From: Thereva unica
Taxonomy: Eukaryota; Arthropoda; Insecta; Diptera; Therevidae
Assembly: GCA_949987705.1 (NCBI GenBank)
Contig: OX465286.1
Location: 8,807,959-8,871,958, forward strand
Reading direction: 5' to 3'
Length of the DNA: 64,000 bases
Shown piece by piece: positions 46,901 to 61,100 of the stretch (the stretch's first letter is position 1; each line of letters begins with the position of its first letter). Under the pieces are notes generated by a model that saw only the letters and a list, made by a program, of their open reading frames with translations, had not been told where the DNA came from and did no database searches. Both the position numbers and the translations under genes were made by a program.

Positions 46901-49900
46901 TGGGAGGTCCCTAACAATTTCCCATCCAAAAAAGGGCCACTCCAGAATTTTCCCAAAACCGGAAAATTTTCAAAGGGGTACCCCTTGGGATATTTTTGGT
47001 CGATTTCACGAAAGTGCTGGGATCTTAATGAATGGGGTATCGTTGGAAAGGGCTCGCTCCCCCGAGTTCAGCGCACTTGATTTGGTCCAGAAATTCCAAG
47101 GGGTTCGGGAGATATCCCCTCTTTTGTGATTTCCCCAAGGGGGGCTGCAGAATGCCTATTATCTCGGGAAATACTGGTCAGCCCGGGGTGGGATTGAATT
47201 CACAGCCTCCCTGGGAGGTCCCTAACAATTTCCCATCCAAAAAAGGGCCACTCCAGAATTTTCCCAAAACCGGAAAATTTTCAAAGGGGTACCCCTTGGG
47301 ATATTTTTGGTCGATTTCACGAAAGTGCTGGGATCTTAATGAATGGGGTATCGTTGGAAAGGGCTCGCTCCCCCGAGTTCAGCGCACTTGATTTGGTCCA
47401 GAAATTCCAAGGGGTTCGGGAGATATCCCCTCTTTTGTGATTTCCCCAAGGGGGGCTGCAGAATGCCTATTATCTCGGGAAATACTGGTCAGCCCGGGGT
47501 GGGATTGAATTCACAGCCTCCCTGGGAGGTCCCTAACAATTTCCCATCCAAAAAAGGGCCACTCCAGAATTTTCCCAAAACCGGAAAATTTTCAAAGGGG
47601 TACCCCTTGGGATATTTTTGGTCGATTTCACGAAAGTGCTGGGATCTTAATGAATGGGGTATCGTTGGAAAGGGCTCGCTCCCCCGAGTTCAGCGCACTT
47701 GATTTGGTCCAGAAATTCCAAGGGGTTCGCGAGATATCCCCTCTTTTGTGATTTCCCCAAGGGGGGCTGCAGAATGCCTATTATCTCGGGAAATACTGGT
47801 CAGCCCGGGGTGGGATTGAATTCACAGCCTCCCTGGGAGGTCCCTAACAATTTCCCATCCAAAAAAGGGCTACTCCAGAATTTTCCCAAAACCGGAAAAT
47901 TTTCAAAGGGGTACCCCTTGGGATATTTTTGGTCGATTTCACGAAAGTGCTGGGATCTTAATGAATGGGGTATCGTTGGAAAGGGCTCGCTCCCCCGAGT
48001 TCAGCGCACTTGATTTGGTCCAGAAATTCCAAGGGGTTCGGGAGATATCCCCTCTTTTGTGATTTCCCCAAGGGGGCTGCAGAATGCCTATTATCTCGGG
48101 AAATACTGGTCAGCCCGGGGTGGGATTGAATTCACAGCCTCCCTGGGAGGTCCCTAACAATTTCCCATCCAAAAAAGGGCCACTCCAGAATTTTCCCAAA
48201 ACCGGAAAATTTTCAAAGGGGTACCCCTTGGGATATTTTTGGTCGATTTCACGAAAGTGCTGGGATCTTAATGAATGGGGTATCGTTGGAAAGGGCTCGC
48301 TCCCCCGAGTTCAGCGCACTTGATTTGGTCCAGAAATTCCAAGGGGTTCGCGAGATATCCCCTCTTTTGTGATTTCCCCAAGGGGGGCTGCAGAATGCCT
48401 ATTATCTCGGGAAATACTGGTCAGCCCGGGGTGGGATTGAATTCACAGCCTCCCTGGGAGGTCCCTAACAATTTCCCATCCAAAAAAGGGCCACTCCAGA
48501 ATTTTCCCAAAACCGGAAAATTTTCAAAGGGGTACCCCTTGGGATATTTTTGGTCGATTTCACGAAAGTGCTGGGATCTTAATGAATGGGGTATCGTTGG
48601 AAAGGGCTCGCTCCCCCGAGTTCAGCGCACTTGATTTGGTCCAGAAATTCCAAGGGGTTCGGGAGATATCCCCTCTTTTGTGATTTCCCCAAGGGGGGCT
48701 GCAGAATGCCTATTATCTCGGGAAATACTGGTCAGCCCGGGGTGGGATTGAATTCACAGCCTCCCTGGGAGGTCCCTAACAATTTCCCATCCAAAAAAGG
48801 GCCACTCCAGAATTTTCCCAAAACCGGAAAATTTTCAAAGGGGTACCCCTTGGGATATTTTTGGTCGATTTCACGAAAGTGCTGGGATCTTAATGAATGG
48901 GGTATCGTTGGAAAGGGCTCGCTCCCCCGAGTTCAGCGCACTTGATTTGGTCCAGAAATTCCAAGGGGTTCGGGAGATATCCCCTCTTTTGTGATTTCCC
49001 CAAGGGGGGCTGCAGAATGCCTATTATCTCGGGAAATACTGGTCAGCCCGGGGTGGGATTGAATTCACAGCCTCCCTGGGAGGTCCCTAACAATTTGCCA
49101 TCCAAAAAAGGGCCACTCCAGAATTTTCCCAAAACCGGAAAATTTTCAAAGGGGTACCCCTTGGGATATTTTTGGTCGATTTCACGAAAGTGCTGGGATC
49201 TTAATGAATGGGGTATCGTTGGAAAGGGCTCGCTCCCCCGAGTTCAGCGCACTTGATTTGGTCCAGAAATTCCAAGGGGTTCGGGAGATATCCCCTCTTT
49301 TGTGATTTCCCCAAGGGGGGCTGCAGAATGCCTATTATCTCGGGAAATACTGGTCAGCCCGGGGTGGGATTGAATTCACAGCCTCCCTGGGAGGTCCCTA
49401 ACAATTTCCCATCCAAAAGAGGGCCACTCCAGAATTTTCCCAAAACCGGAAAATTTTCAAAGGGGTACCCCTTGGGATATTTTTGGTCGATTTCACGAAA
49501 GTGCTGGGATCTTAATGAATGGGGTATCGTTGGAAAGGGCTCGCTCCCCCGAGTTCAGCGCACTTGATTTGGTCCAGAAATTCCAAGGGGTTCGGGAGAT
49601 ATCCCCTCTTTTGTGATTTCCCCAAGGGGGGCTGCAGAATGCCTATTATCTCGGGAAATACTGGTCAGCCCGGGGTGGGATTGAATACACAGCCTCCCTG
49701 GGAGGTCCCTAACAATTTCCCATCCAAAAAAGGGCCACTCCAGAATTTTCCCAAAACCGGAAAATTTTCAAAGGGGTACCCCTTGGGATATTTTTGGTCG
49801 ATTTCACGAAAGTGCTGGGATCTTAATGAATGGGGTATCGTTGGAAAGGGCTCGCTCCCCCGAGTTCAGCGCACTTGATTTGGTCCAGAAATTCCAAGGG

Positions 49901-50436
49901 GTTCGGGAGATATCCCCTCTTTTGTGATTTCCCCAAGGGGGGCTGCAGAATGCCTATTATCTCGGGAAATACTGGTCAGCCCGGGGTGGGATTGAATTCA
50001 CAGCCTCCCTGGGAGGTCCCTAACAATTTCCCATCCAAAAAAGGGCCACTCCAGAATTTTCCCAAAACCGGAAAACCCTTGGGATATTTTTGGTCGATTT
50101 CACGAAAGTGCTGGGATCTTAATGAATGGGGTATCGTTGGAAAGGGCTCGCTCCCCCGAGTTCAGCGCACTTGATTTGGTCCAGAAATTCCAAGGGGTTC
50201 GGGAGATATCCCCTCTTTTGTGATTTCCCCAAGGGGGGCTGCAGAATGCCTATTATCTCGGGAAATACTGGTCAGCCCGGGGTGGGATTGAATTCACAGC
50301 CTCCCTGGGAGGTCCCTAACAATTTCCCATCCAAAAAAGGGCCACTCCAGAATTTTCCCAAAACCGGAAAATTTTCAAAGGGGTACCCCTTGGGATATTT
50401 TTGGTCGATTTCACGAAAGTGCTGGGATCTTAATGA
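43922..50436. repeat. Higher-order repeat, copy 1: 21 monomers, 6515 bp
   Basis: The ordered marker string is A14 at the second, third and sixth unit starts (GTTAGAAAGG near 44244, 44555 and 45488), G213 (about 45999), A169 (GAATACAC, about 46575), and C77+T218 (GGGCTACTCC, about 47868). Then come one G missing (about 48070), C77 (48275 unit), G201 (TTTGCCATCC, about 49094), G212 (AAAAGAGGG, about 49417), A169 (about 49684) and a 15-bp deletion (GGAAAACCCTTGG, about 50072). The same order follows immediately in copy 2. Confidence 0.93.
49830..50125. repeat. Monomer of 296 bp (15-bp deletion), first of three
   Basis: GGAAAA is joined to CCCTTGGG, deleting TTTTCAAAGGGGTAC. Related units lie at 57278-57573 (with one C to G change at the join) and 60994-61289 (with AAATCGG upstream). 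All three occupy the same place in the higher-order order. Confidence 0.92.
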
Positions 50437-53400
50437 ATGGGGTATCGTTGGAAAGGGCTCGCTCCCCCGAGTTCAGCGCACTTGATTTGGTCCAGAAATT
50501 CCAAGGGGTTCGGGAGATATCCCCTCTTTTGTGATTTCCCCAAGGGGGGCTGCAGAATGCCTATTATCTCGGGAAATACTGGTCAGCCCGGGGTGGGATT
50601 GAATTCACAGCCTCCCTGGGAGGTCCCTAACAATTTCCCATCCAAAAAAGGGCCACTCCAGAATTTTCCCAAAACCGGAAAATTTTCAAAGGGGTACCCC
50701 TTGGGATATTTTTGGTCGATTTCACGAAAGTGCTGGGATCTTAATGAATGGGGTATCGTTAGAAAGGGCTCGCTCCCCCGAGTTCAGCGCACTTGATTTG
50801 GTCCAGAAATTCCAAGGGGTTCGGGAGATATCCCCTCTTTTGTGATTTCCCCAAGGGGGGCTGCAGAATGCCTATTATCTCGGGAAATACTGGTCAGCCC
50901 GGGGTGGGATTGAATTCACAGCCTCCCTGGGAGGTCCCTAACAATTTCCCATCCAAAAAAGGGCCACTCCAGAATTTTCCCAAAACCGGAAAATTTTCAA
51001 AGGGGTACCCCTTGGGATATTTTTGGTCGATTTCACGAAAGTGCTGGGATCTTAATGAATGGGGTATCGTTAGAAAGGGCTCGCTCCCCCGAGTTCAGCG
51101 CACTTGATTTGGTCCAGAAATTCCAAGGGGTTCGGGAGATATCCCCTCTTTTGTGATTTCCCCAAGGGGGGCTGCAGAATGCCTATTATCTCGGGAAATA
51201 CTGGTCAGCCCGGGGTGGGATTGAATTCACAGCCTCCCTGGGAGGTCCCTAACAATTTCCCATCCAAAAAAGGGCCACTCCAGAATTTTCCCAAAACCGG
51301 AAAATTTTCAAAGGGGTACCCCTTGGGATATTTTTGGTCGATTTCACGAAAGTGCTGGGATCTTAATGAATGGGGTATCGTTGGAAAGGGCTCGCTCCCC
51401 CGAGTTCAGCGCACTTGATTTGGTCCAGAAATTCCAAGGGGTTCGGGAGATATCCCCTCTTTTGTGATTTCCCCAAGGGGGGCTGCAGAATGCCTATTAT
51501 CTCGGGAAATACTGGTCAGCCCGGGGTGGGATTGAATTCACAGCCTCCCTGGGAGGTCCCTAACAATTTCCCATCCAAAAAAGGGCCACTCCAGAATTTT
51601 CCCAAAACCGGAAAATTTTCAAAGGGGTACCCCTTGGGATATTTTTGGTCGATTTCACGAAAGTGCTGGGATCTTAATGAATGGGGTATCGTTGGAAAGG
51701 GCTCGCTCCCCCGAGTTCAGCGCACTTGATTTGGTCCAGAAATTCCAAGGGGTTCGGGAGATATCCCCTCTTTTGTGATTTCCCCAAGGGGGGCTGCAGA
51801 ATGCCTATTATCTCGGGAAATACTGGTCAGCCCGGGGTGGGATTGAATTCACAGCCTCCCTGGGAGGTCCCTAACAATTTCCCATCCAAAAAAGGGCCAC
51901 TCCAGAATTTTCCCAAAACCGGAAAATTTTCAAAGGGGTACCCCTTGGGATATTTTTGGTCGATTTCACGAAAGTGCTGGGATCTTAATGAATGGGGTAT
52001 CGTTAGAAAGGGCTCGCTCCCCCGAGTTCAGCGCACTTGATTTGGTCCAGAAATTCCAAGGGGTTCGGGAGATATCCCCTCTTTTGTGATTTCCCCAAGG
52101 GGGGCTGCAGAATGCCTATTATCTCGGGAAATACTGGTCAGCCCGGGGTGGGATTGAATTCACAGCCTCCCTGGGAGGTCCCTAACAATTTCCCATCCAA
52201 AAAAGGGCCACTCCAGAATTTTCCCAAAACCGGAAAATTTTCAAAGGGGTACCCCTTGGGATATTTTTGGTCGATTTCACGAAAGTGCTGGGATCTTAAT
52301 GAATGGGGTATCGTTGGAAAGGGCTCGCTCCCCCGAGTTCAGCGCACTTGATTTGGTCCAGAAATTCCAAGGGGTTCGGGAGATATCCCCTCTTTTGTGA
52401 TTTCCCCAAGGGGGGCTGCAGAATGCCTATTATCTCGGGAAATACTGGTCAGCCCGGGGTGGGATTGAATTCACAGCCTCCCTGGGAGGTCCCTAACAAT
52501 TTCCCATCCAAAAAGGGGCCACTCCAGAATTTTCCCAAAACCGGAAAATTTTCAAAGGGGTACCCCTTGGGATATTTTTGGTCGATTTCACGAAAGTGCT
52601 GGGATCTTAATGAATGGGGTATCGTTGGAAAGGGCTCGCTCCCCCGAGTTCAGCGCACTTGATTTGGTCCAGAAATTCCAAGGGGTTCGGGAGATATCCC
52701 CTCTTTTGTGATTTCCCCAAGGGGGGCTGCAGAATGCCTATTATCTCGGGAAATACTGGTCAGCCCGGGGTGGGATTGAATTCACAGCCTCCCTGGGAGG
52801 TCCCTAACAATTTCCCATCCAAAAAAGGGCCACTCCAGAATTTTCCCAAAACCGGAAAATTTTCAAAGGGGTACCCCTTGGGATATTTTTGGTCGATTTC
52901 ACGAAAGTGCTGGGATCTTAATGAATGGGGTATCGTTGGAAAGGGCTCGCTCCCCCGAGTTCAGCGCACTTGATTTGGTCCAGAAATTCCAAGGGGTTCG
53001 GGAGATATCCCCTCTTTTGTGATTTCCCCAAGGGGGGCTGCAGAATGCCTATTATCTCGGGAAATACTGGTCAGCCCGGGGTGGGATTGAATACACAGCC
53101 TCCCTGGGAGGTCCCTAACAATTTCCCATCCAAAAAAGGGCCACTCCAGAATTTTCCCAAAACCGGAAAATTTTCAAAGGGGTACCCCTTGGGATATTTT
53201 TGGTCGATTTCACGAAAGTGCTGGGATCTTAATGAATGGGGTATCGTTGGAAAGGGCTCGCTCCCCCGAGTTCAGCGCACTTGATTTGGTCCAGAAATTC
53301 CAAGGGGTTCGGGAGATATCCCCTCTTTTGTGATTTCCCCAAGGGGGGCTGCAGAATGCCTATTATCTCGGGAAATACTGGTCAGCCCGGGGTGGGATTG

Positions 53401-56400
53401 AATTCACAGCCTCCCTGGGAGGTCCCTAACAATTTCCCATCCAAAAAGGGGCCACTCCAGAATTTTCCCAAAACCGGAAAATTTTCAAAGGGGTACCCCT
53501 TGGGATATTTTTGGTCGATTTCACGAAAGTGCTGGGATCTTAATGAATGGGGTATCGTTGGAAAGGGCTCGCTCCCCCGAGTTCAGCGCACTTGATTTGG
53601 TCCAGAAATTCCAAGGGGTTCGGGAGATATCCCCTCTTTTGTGATTTCCCCAAGGGGGGCTGCAGAATGCCTATTATCTCGGGAAATACTGGTCAGCCCG
53701 GGGTGGGATTGAATTCACAGCCTCCCTGGGAGGTCCCTAACAATTTCCCATCCAAAAAAGGGCCACTCCAGAATTTTCCCAAAACCGGAAAATTTTCAAA
53801 GGGGTACCCCTTGGGATATTTTTGGTCGATTTCACGAAAGTGCTGGGATCTTAATGAATGGGGTATCGTTGGAAAGGGCTCGCTCCCCCGAGTTCAGCGC
53901 ACTTGATTTGGTCCAGAAATTCCAAGGGGTTCGGGAGATATCCCCTCTTTTGTGATTTCCCCAAGGGGGGCTGCAGAATGCCTATTATCTCGGGAAATAC
54001 TGGTCAGCCCGGGGTGGGATTGAATTCACAGCCTCCCTGGGAGGTCCCTAACAATTTCCCATCCAAAAAAGGGCCACTCCAGAATTTTCCCAAAACCGGA
54101 AAATTTTCAAAGGGGTACCCCTTGGGATATTTTTGGTCGATTTCACGAAAGTGCTGGGATCTTAATGAATGGGGTATCGTTGGAAAGGGCTCGCTCCCCC
54201 GAGTTCAGCGCACTTGATTTGGTCCAGAAATTCCAAGGGGTTCGGGAGATATCCCCTCTTTTGTGATTTCCCCAAGGGGGGCTGCAGAATGCCTATTATC
54301 TCGGGAAATACTGGTCAGCCCGGGGTGGGATTGAATTCACAGCCTCCCTGGGAGGTCCCTAACAATTTCCCATCCAAAAAAGGGCCACTCCAGAATTTTC
54401 CCAAAACCGGAAAATTTTCAAAGGGGTACCCCTTGGGATATTTTTGGTCGATTTCACGAAAGTGCTGGGATCTTAATGAATGGGGTATCGTTGGAAAGGG
54501 CTCGCTCCCCCGAGTTCAGCGCACTTGATTTGGTCCAGAAATTCCAAGGGGTTCGGGAGATATCCCCTCTTTTGTGATTTCCCCAAGGGGGGCTGCAGAA
54601 TGCCTATTATCTCGGGAAATACTGGTCAGCCCGGGGTGGGATTGAATTCACAGCCTCCCTGGGAGGTCCCTAACAATTTCCCATCCAAAAAAGGGCCACT
54701 CCAGAATTTTCCCAAAACCGGAAAATTTTCAAAGGGGTACCCCTTGGGATATTTTTGGTCGATTTCACGAAAGTGCTGGGATCTTAATGAATGGGGTATC
54801 GTTGGAAAGGGCTCGCTCCCCCGAGTTCAGCGCACTTGATTTGGTCCAGAAATTCCAAGGGGTTCGGGAGATATCCCCTCTTTTGTGATTTCCCCAAGGG
54901 GGGCTGCAGAATGCCTATTATCTCGGGAAATACTGGTCAGCCCGGGGTGGGATTGAATTCACAGCCTCCCTGGGAGGTCCCTAACAATTTCCCATCCAAA
55001 AAAGGGCCACTCCAGAATTTTCCCAAAACCGGAAAATTTTCAAAGGGGTACCCCTTGGGATATTTTTGGTCGATTTCACGAAAGTGCTGGGATCTTAATG
55101 AATGGGGTATCGTTGGAAAGGGCTCGCTCCCCCGAGTTCAGCGCACTTGATTTGGTCCAGAAATTCCAAGGGGTTCGCGAGATATCCCCTCTTTTGTGAT
55201 TTCCCCAAGGGGGGCTGCAGAATGCCTATTATCTCGGGAAATACTGGTCAGCCCGGGGTGGGATTGAATTCACAGCCTCCCTGGGAGGTCCCTAACAATT
55301 TCCCATCCAAAAAAGGGCTACTCCAGAATTTTCCCAAAACCGGAAAATTTTCAAAGGGGTACCCCTTGGGATATTTTTGGTCGATTTCACGAAAGTGCTG
55401 GGATCTTAATGAATGGGGTATCGTTGGAAAGGGCTCGCTCCCCCGAGTTCAGCGCACTTGATTTGGTCCAGAAATTCCAAGGGGTTCGGGAGATATCCCC
55501 TCTTTTGTGATTTCCCCAAGGGGGCTGCAGAATGCCTATTATCTCGGGAAATACTGGTCAGCCCGGGGTGGGATTGAATTCACAGCCTCCCTGGGAGGTC
55601 CCTAACAATTTCCCATCCAAAAAAGGGCCACTCCAGAATTTTCCCAAAACCGGAAAATTTTCAAAGGGGTACCCCTTGGGATATTTTTGGTCGATTTCAC
55701 GAAAGTGCTGGGATCTTAATGAATGGGGTATCGTTGGAAAGGGCTCGCTCCCCCGAGTTCAGCGCACTTGATTTGGTCCAGAAATTCCAAGGGGTTCGCG
55801 AGATATCCCCTCTTTTGTGATTTCCCCAAGGGGGGCTGCAGAATGCCTATTATCTCGGGAAATACTGGTCAGCCCGGGGTGGGATTGAATTCACAGCCTC
55901 CCTGGGAGGTCCCTAACAATTTCCCATCCAAAAAAGGGCCACTCCAGAATTTTCCCAAAACCGGAAAATTTTCAAAGGGGTACCCCTTGGGATATTTTTG
56001 GTCGATTTCACGAAAGTGCTGGGATCTTAATGAATGGGGTATCGTTGGAAAGGGCTCGCTCCCCCGAGTTCAGCGCACTTGATTTGGTCCAGAAATTCCA
56101 AGGGGTTCGGGAGATATCCCCTCTTTTGTGATTTCCCCAAGGGGGGCTGCAGAATGCCTATTATCTCGGGAAATACTGGTCAGCCCGGGGTGGGATTGAA
56201 TTCACAGCCTCCCTGGGAGGTCCCTAACAATTTCCCATCCAAAAAAGGGCCACTCCAGAATTTTCCCAAAACCGGAAAATTTTCAAAGGGGTACCCCTTG
56301 GGATATTTTTGGTCGATTTCACGAAAGTGCTGGGATCTTAATGAATGGGGTATCGTTGGAAAGGGCTCGCTCCCCCGAGTTCAGCGCACTTGATTTGGTC

Positions 56401-57884
56401 CAGAAATTCCAAGGGGTTCGGGAGATATCCCCTCTTTTGTGATTTCCCCAAGGGGGGCTGCAGAATGCCTATTATCTCGGGAAATACTGGTCAGCCCGGG
56501 GTGGGATTGAATTCACAGCCTCCCTGGGAGGTCCCTAACAATTTGCCATCCAAAAAAGGGCCACTCCAGAATTTTCCCAAAACCGGAAAATTTTCAAAGG
56601 GGTACCCCTTGGGATATTTTTGGTCGATTTCACGAAAGTGCTGGGATCTTAATGAATGGGGTATCGTTGGAAAGGGCTCGCTCCCCCGAGTTCAGCGCAC
56701 TTGATTTGGTCCAGAAATTCCAAGGGGTTCGGGAGATATCCCCTCTTTTGTGATTTCCCCAAGGGGGGCTGCAGAATGCCTATTATCTCGGGAAATACTG
56801 GTCAGCCCGGGGTGGGATTGAATTCACAGCCTCCCTGGGAGGTCCCTAACAATTTCCCATCCAAAAGAGGGCCACTCCAGAATTTTCCCAAAACCGGAAA
56901 ATTTTCAAAGGGGTACCCCTTGGGATATTTTTGGTCGATTTCACGAAAGTGCTGGGATCTTAATGAATGGGGTATCGTTGGAAAGGGCTCGCTCCCCCGA
57001 GTTCAGCGCACTTGATTTGGTCCAGAAATTCCAAGGGGTTCGGGAGATATCCCCTCTTTTGTGATTTCCCCAAGGGGGGCTGCAGAATGCCTATTATCTC
57101 GGGAAATACTGGTCAGCCCGGGGTGGGATTGAATACACAGCCTCCCTGGGAGGTCCCTAACAATTTCCCATCCAAAAAAGGGCCACTCCAGAATTTTCCC
57201 AAAACCGGAAAATTTTCAAAGGGGTACCCCTTGGGATATTTTTGGTCGATTTCACGAAAGTGCTGGGATCTTAATGAATGGGGTATCGTTGGAAAGGGCT
57301 CGCTCCCCCGAGTTCAGCGCACTTGATTTGGTCCAGAAATTCCAAGGGGTTCGGGAGATATCCCCTCTTTTGTGATTTCCCCAAGGGGGGCTGCAGAATG
57401 CCTATTATCTCGGGAAATACTGGTCAGCCCGGGGTGGGATTGAATTCACAGCCTCCCTGGGAGGTCCCTAACAATTTCCCATCCAAAAAAGGGCCACTCC
57501 AGAATTTTCCCAAAACCGGAAAACGCTTGGGATATTTTTGGTCGATTTCACGAAAGTGCTGGGATCTTAATGAATGGGGTATCGTTGGAAAGGGCTCGCT
57601 CCCCCGAGTTCAGCGCACTTGATTTGGTCCAGAAATTCCAAGGGGTTCGGGAGATATCCCCTCTTTTGTGATTTCCCCAAGGGGGGCTGCAGAATGCCTA
57701 TTATCTCGGGAAATACTGGTCAGCCCGGGGTGGGATTGAATTCACAGCCTCCCTGGGAGGTCCCTAACAATTTCCCATCCAAAAAAGGGCCACTCCAGAA
57801 TTTTCCCAAAACCGGAAAATTTTCAAAGGGGTACCCCTTGGGATATTTTTGGTCGATTTCACGAAAGTGCTGGGATCTTAATGA
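50437..57884. repeat. Higher-order repeat, copy 2: 24 monomers, 7448 bp
   Basis: The first nine units match copy 1 at an offset of 6515. From the T218 unit at 55102 the offset is 7448, a difference of 933 = 3 x 311. Copy 2 therefore has three more monomers (or copy 1 three fewer) between the A169 and T218 markers. The extra stretch holds a second G213 unit (about 53448). The 15-bp-deleted unit reads GGAAAACGCTTGG here (about 57520). Confidence 0.93.
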
Positions 57885-58195
57885 ATGGGGTATCGTTGGA
57901 AAGGGCTCGCTCCCCCGAGTTCAGCGCACTTGATTTGGTCCAGAAATTCCAAGGGGTTCGGGAGATATCCCCTCTTTTGTGATTTCCCCAAGGGGGGCTG
58001 CAGAATGCCTATTATCTCGGGAAATACTGGTCAGCCCGGGGTGGGATTGAATTCACAGCCTCCCTGGGAGGTCCCTAACAATTTCCCATCCAAAAAAGGG
58101 CCACTCCAGAATTTTCCCAAAACCGGAAAATTTTCAAAGGGGTACCCCTTGGGATATTTTTGGTCGATTTCACGAAAGTGCTGGGATCTTAATGA

Positions 58196-61100
58196 ATGGG
58201 GTATCGTTGGAAAGGGCTCGCTCCCCCGAGTTCAGCGCACTTGATTTGGTCCAGAAATTCCAAGGGGTTCGCGAGATATCCCCTCTTTTGTGATTTCCCC
58301 AAGGGGGGCTGCAGAATGCCTATTATCTCGGGAAATACTGGTCAGCCCGGGGTGGGATTGAATTCACAGCCTCCCTGGGAGGTCCCTAACAATTTCCCAT
58401 CCAAAAAAGGGCTACTCCAGAATTTTCCCAAAACCGGAAAATTTTCAAAGGGGTACCCCTTGGGATATTTTTGGTCGATTTCACGAAAGTGCTGGGATCT
58501 TAATGAATGGGGTATCGTTGGAAAGGGCTCGCTCCCCCGAGTTCAGCGCACTTGATTTGGTCCAGAAATTCCAAGGGGTTCGGGAGATATCCCCTCTTTT
58601 GTGATTTCCCCAAGGGGGCTGCAGAATGCCTATTATCTCGGGAAATACTGGTCAGCCCGGGGTGGGATTGAATTCACAGCCTCCCTGGGAGGTCCCTAAC
58701 AATTTCCCATCCAAAAAAGGGCCACTCCAGAATTTTCCCAAAACCGGAAAATTTTCAAAGGGGTACCCCTTGGGATATTTTTGGTCGATTTCACGAAAGT
58801 GCTGGGATCTTAATGAATGGGGTATCGTTGGAAAGGGCTCGCTCCCCCGAGTTCAGCGCACTTGATTTGGTCCAGAAATTCCAAGGGGTTCGGGAGATAT
58901 CCCCTCTTTTGTGATTTCCCCAAGGGGGGCTGCAGAATGCCTATTATCTCGGGAAATACTGGTCAGCCCGGGGTGGGATTGAATTCACAGCCTCCCTGGG
59001 AGGTCCCTAACAATTTCCCATCCAAAAAAGGGCCACTCCAGAATTTTCCCAAAACCGGAAAATTTTCAAAGGGGTACCCCTTGGGATATTTTTGGTCGAT
59101 TTCACGAAAGTGCTGGGATCTTAATGAATGGGGTATCGTTGGAAAGGGCTCGCTCCCCCGAGTTCAGCGCACTTGATTTGGTCCAGAAATTCCAAGGGGT
59201 TCGCGAGATATCCCCTCTTTTGTGATTTCCCCAAGGGGGGCTGCAGAATGCCTATTATCTCGGGAAATACTGGTCAGCCCGGGGTGGGATTGAATTCACA
59301 GCCTCCCTGGGAGGTCCCTAACAATTTCCCATCCAAAAAAGGGCCACTCCAGAATTTTCCCAAAACCGGAAAATTTTCAAAGGGGTACCCCTTGGGATAT
59401 TTTTGGTCGATTTCACGAAAGTGCTGGGATCTTAATGAATGGGGTATCGTTGGAAAGGGCTCGCTCCCCCGAGTTCAGCGCACTTGATTTGGTCCAGAAA
59501 TTCCAAGGGGTTCGGGAGATATCCCCTCTTTTGTGATTTCCCCAAGGGGGGCTGCAGAATGCCTATTATCTCGGGAAATACTGGTCAGCCCGGGGTGGGA
59601 TTGAATTCACAGCCTCCCTGGGAGGTCCCTAACAATTTCCCATCCAAAAAAGGGCCACTCCAGAATTTTCCCAAAACCGGAAAATTTTCAAAGGGGTACC
59701 CCTTGGGATATTTTTGGTCGATTTCACGAAAGTGCTGGGATCTTAATGAATGGGGTATCGTTGGAAAGGGCTCGCTCCCCCGAGTTCAGCGCACTTGATT
59801 TGGTCCAGAAATTCCAAGGGGTTCGGGAGATATCCCCTCTTTTGTGATTTCCCCAAGGGGGGCTGCAGAATGCCTATTATCTCGGGAAATACTGGTCAGC
59901 CCGGGGTGGGATTGAATTCACAGCCTCCCTGGGAGGTCCCTAACAATTTCCCATCCAAAAAAGGGCCACTCCAGAATTTTCCCAAAACCGGAAAATTTTC
60001 AAAGGGGTACCCCTTGGGATATTTTTGGTCGATTTCACGAAAGTGCTGGGATCTTAATGAATGGGGTATCGTTGGAAAGGGCTCGCTCCCCCGAGTTCAG
60101 CGCACTTGATTTGGTCCAGAAATTCCAAGGGGTTCGGGAGATATCCCCTCTTTTGTGATTTCCCCAAGGGGGGCTGCAGAATGCCTATTATCTCGGGAAA
60201 TACTGGTCAGCCCGGGGTGGGATTGAATTCACAGCCTCCCTGGGAGGTCCCTAACAATTTGCCATCCAAAAAAGGGCCACTCCAGAATTTTCCCAAAACC
60301 GGAAAATTTTCAAAGGGGTACCCCTTGGGATATTTTTGGTCGATTTCACGAAAGTGCTGGGATCTTAATGAATGGGGTATCGTTGGAAAGGGCTCGCTCC
60401 CCCGAGTTCAGCGCACTTGATTTGGTCCAGAAATTCCAAGGGGTTCGGGAGATATCCCCTCTTTTGTGATTTCCCCAAGGGGGGCTGCAGAATGCCTATT
60501 ATCTCGGGAAATACTGGTCAGCCCGGGGTGGGATTGAATTCACAGCCTCCCTGGGAGGTCCCTAACAATTTCCCATCCAAAAGAGGGCCACTCCAGAATT
60601 TTCCCAAAACCGGAAAATTTTCAAAGGGGTACCCCTTGGGATATTTTTGGTCGATTTCACGAAAGTGCTGGGATCTTAATGAATGGGGTATCGTTGGAAA
60701 GGGCTCGCTCCCCCGAGTTCAGCGCACTTGATTTGGTCCAGAAATTCCAAGGGGTTCGGGAGATATCCCCTCTTTTGTGATTTCCCCAAGGGGGGCTGCA
60801 GAATGCCTATTATCTCGGGAAATACTGGTCAGCCCGGGGTGGGATTGAATACACAGCCTCCCTGGGAGGTCCCTAACAATTTCCCATCCAAAAAAGGGCC
60901 ACTCCAGAATTTTCCCAAAACCGGAAAATTTTCAAAGGGGTACCCCTTGGGATATTTTTGGTCGATTTCACGAAAGTGCTGGGATCTTAATGAATGGGGT
61001 ATCGTTGGAAAGGGCTCGCTCCCCCGAGTTCAGCGCACTTGATTTGGTCCAGAAATTCCAAGGGGTTCGGGAGATATCCCCTCTTTTGTGATTTCCCCAA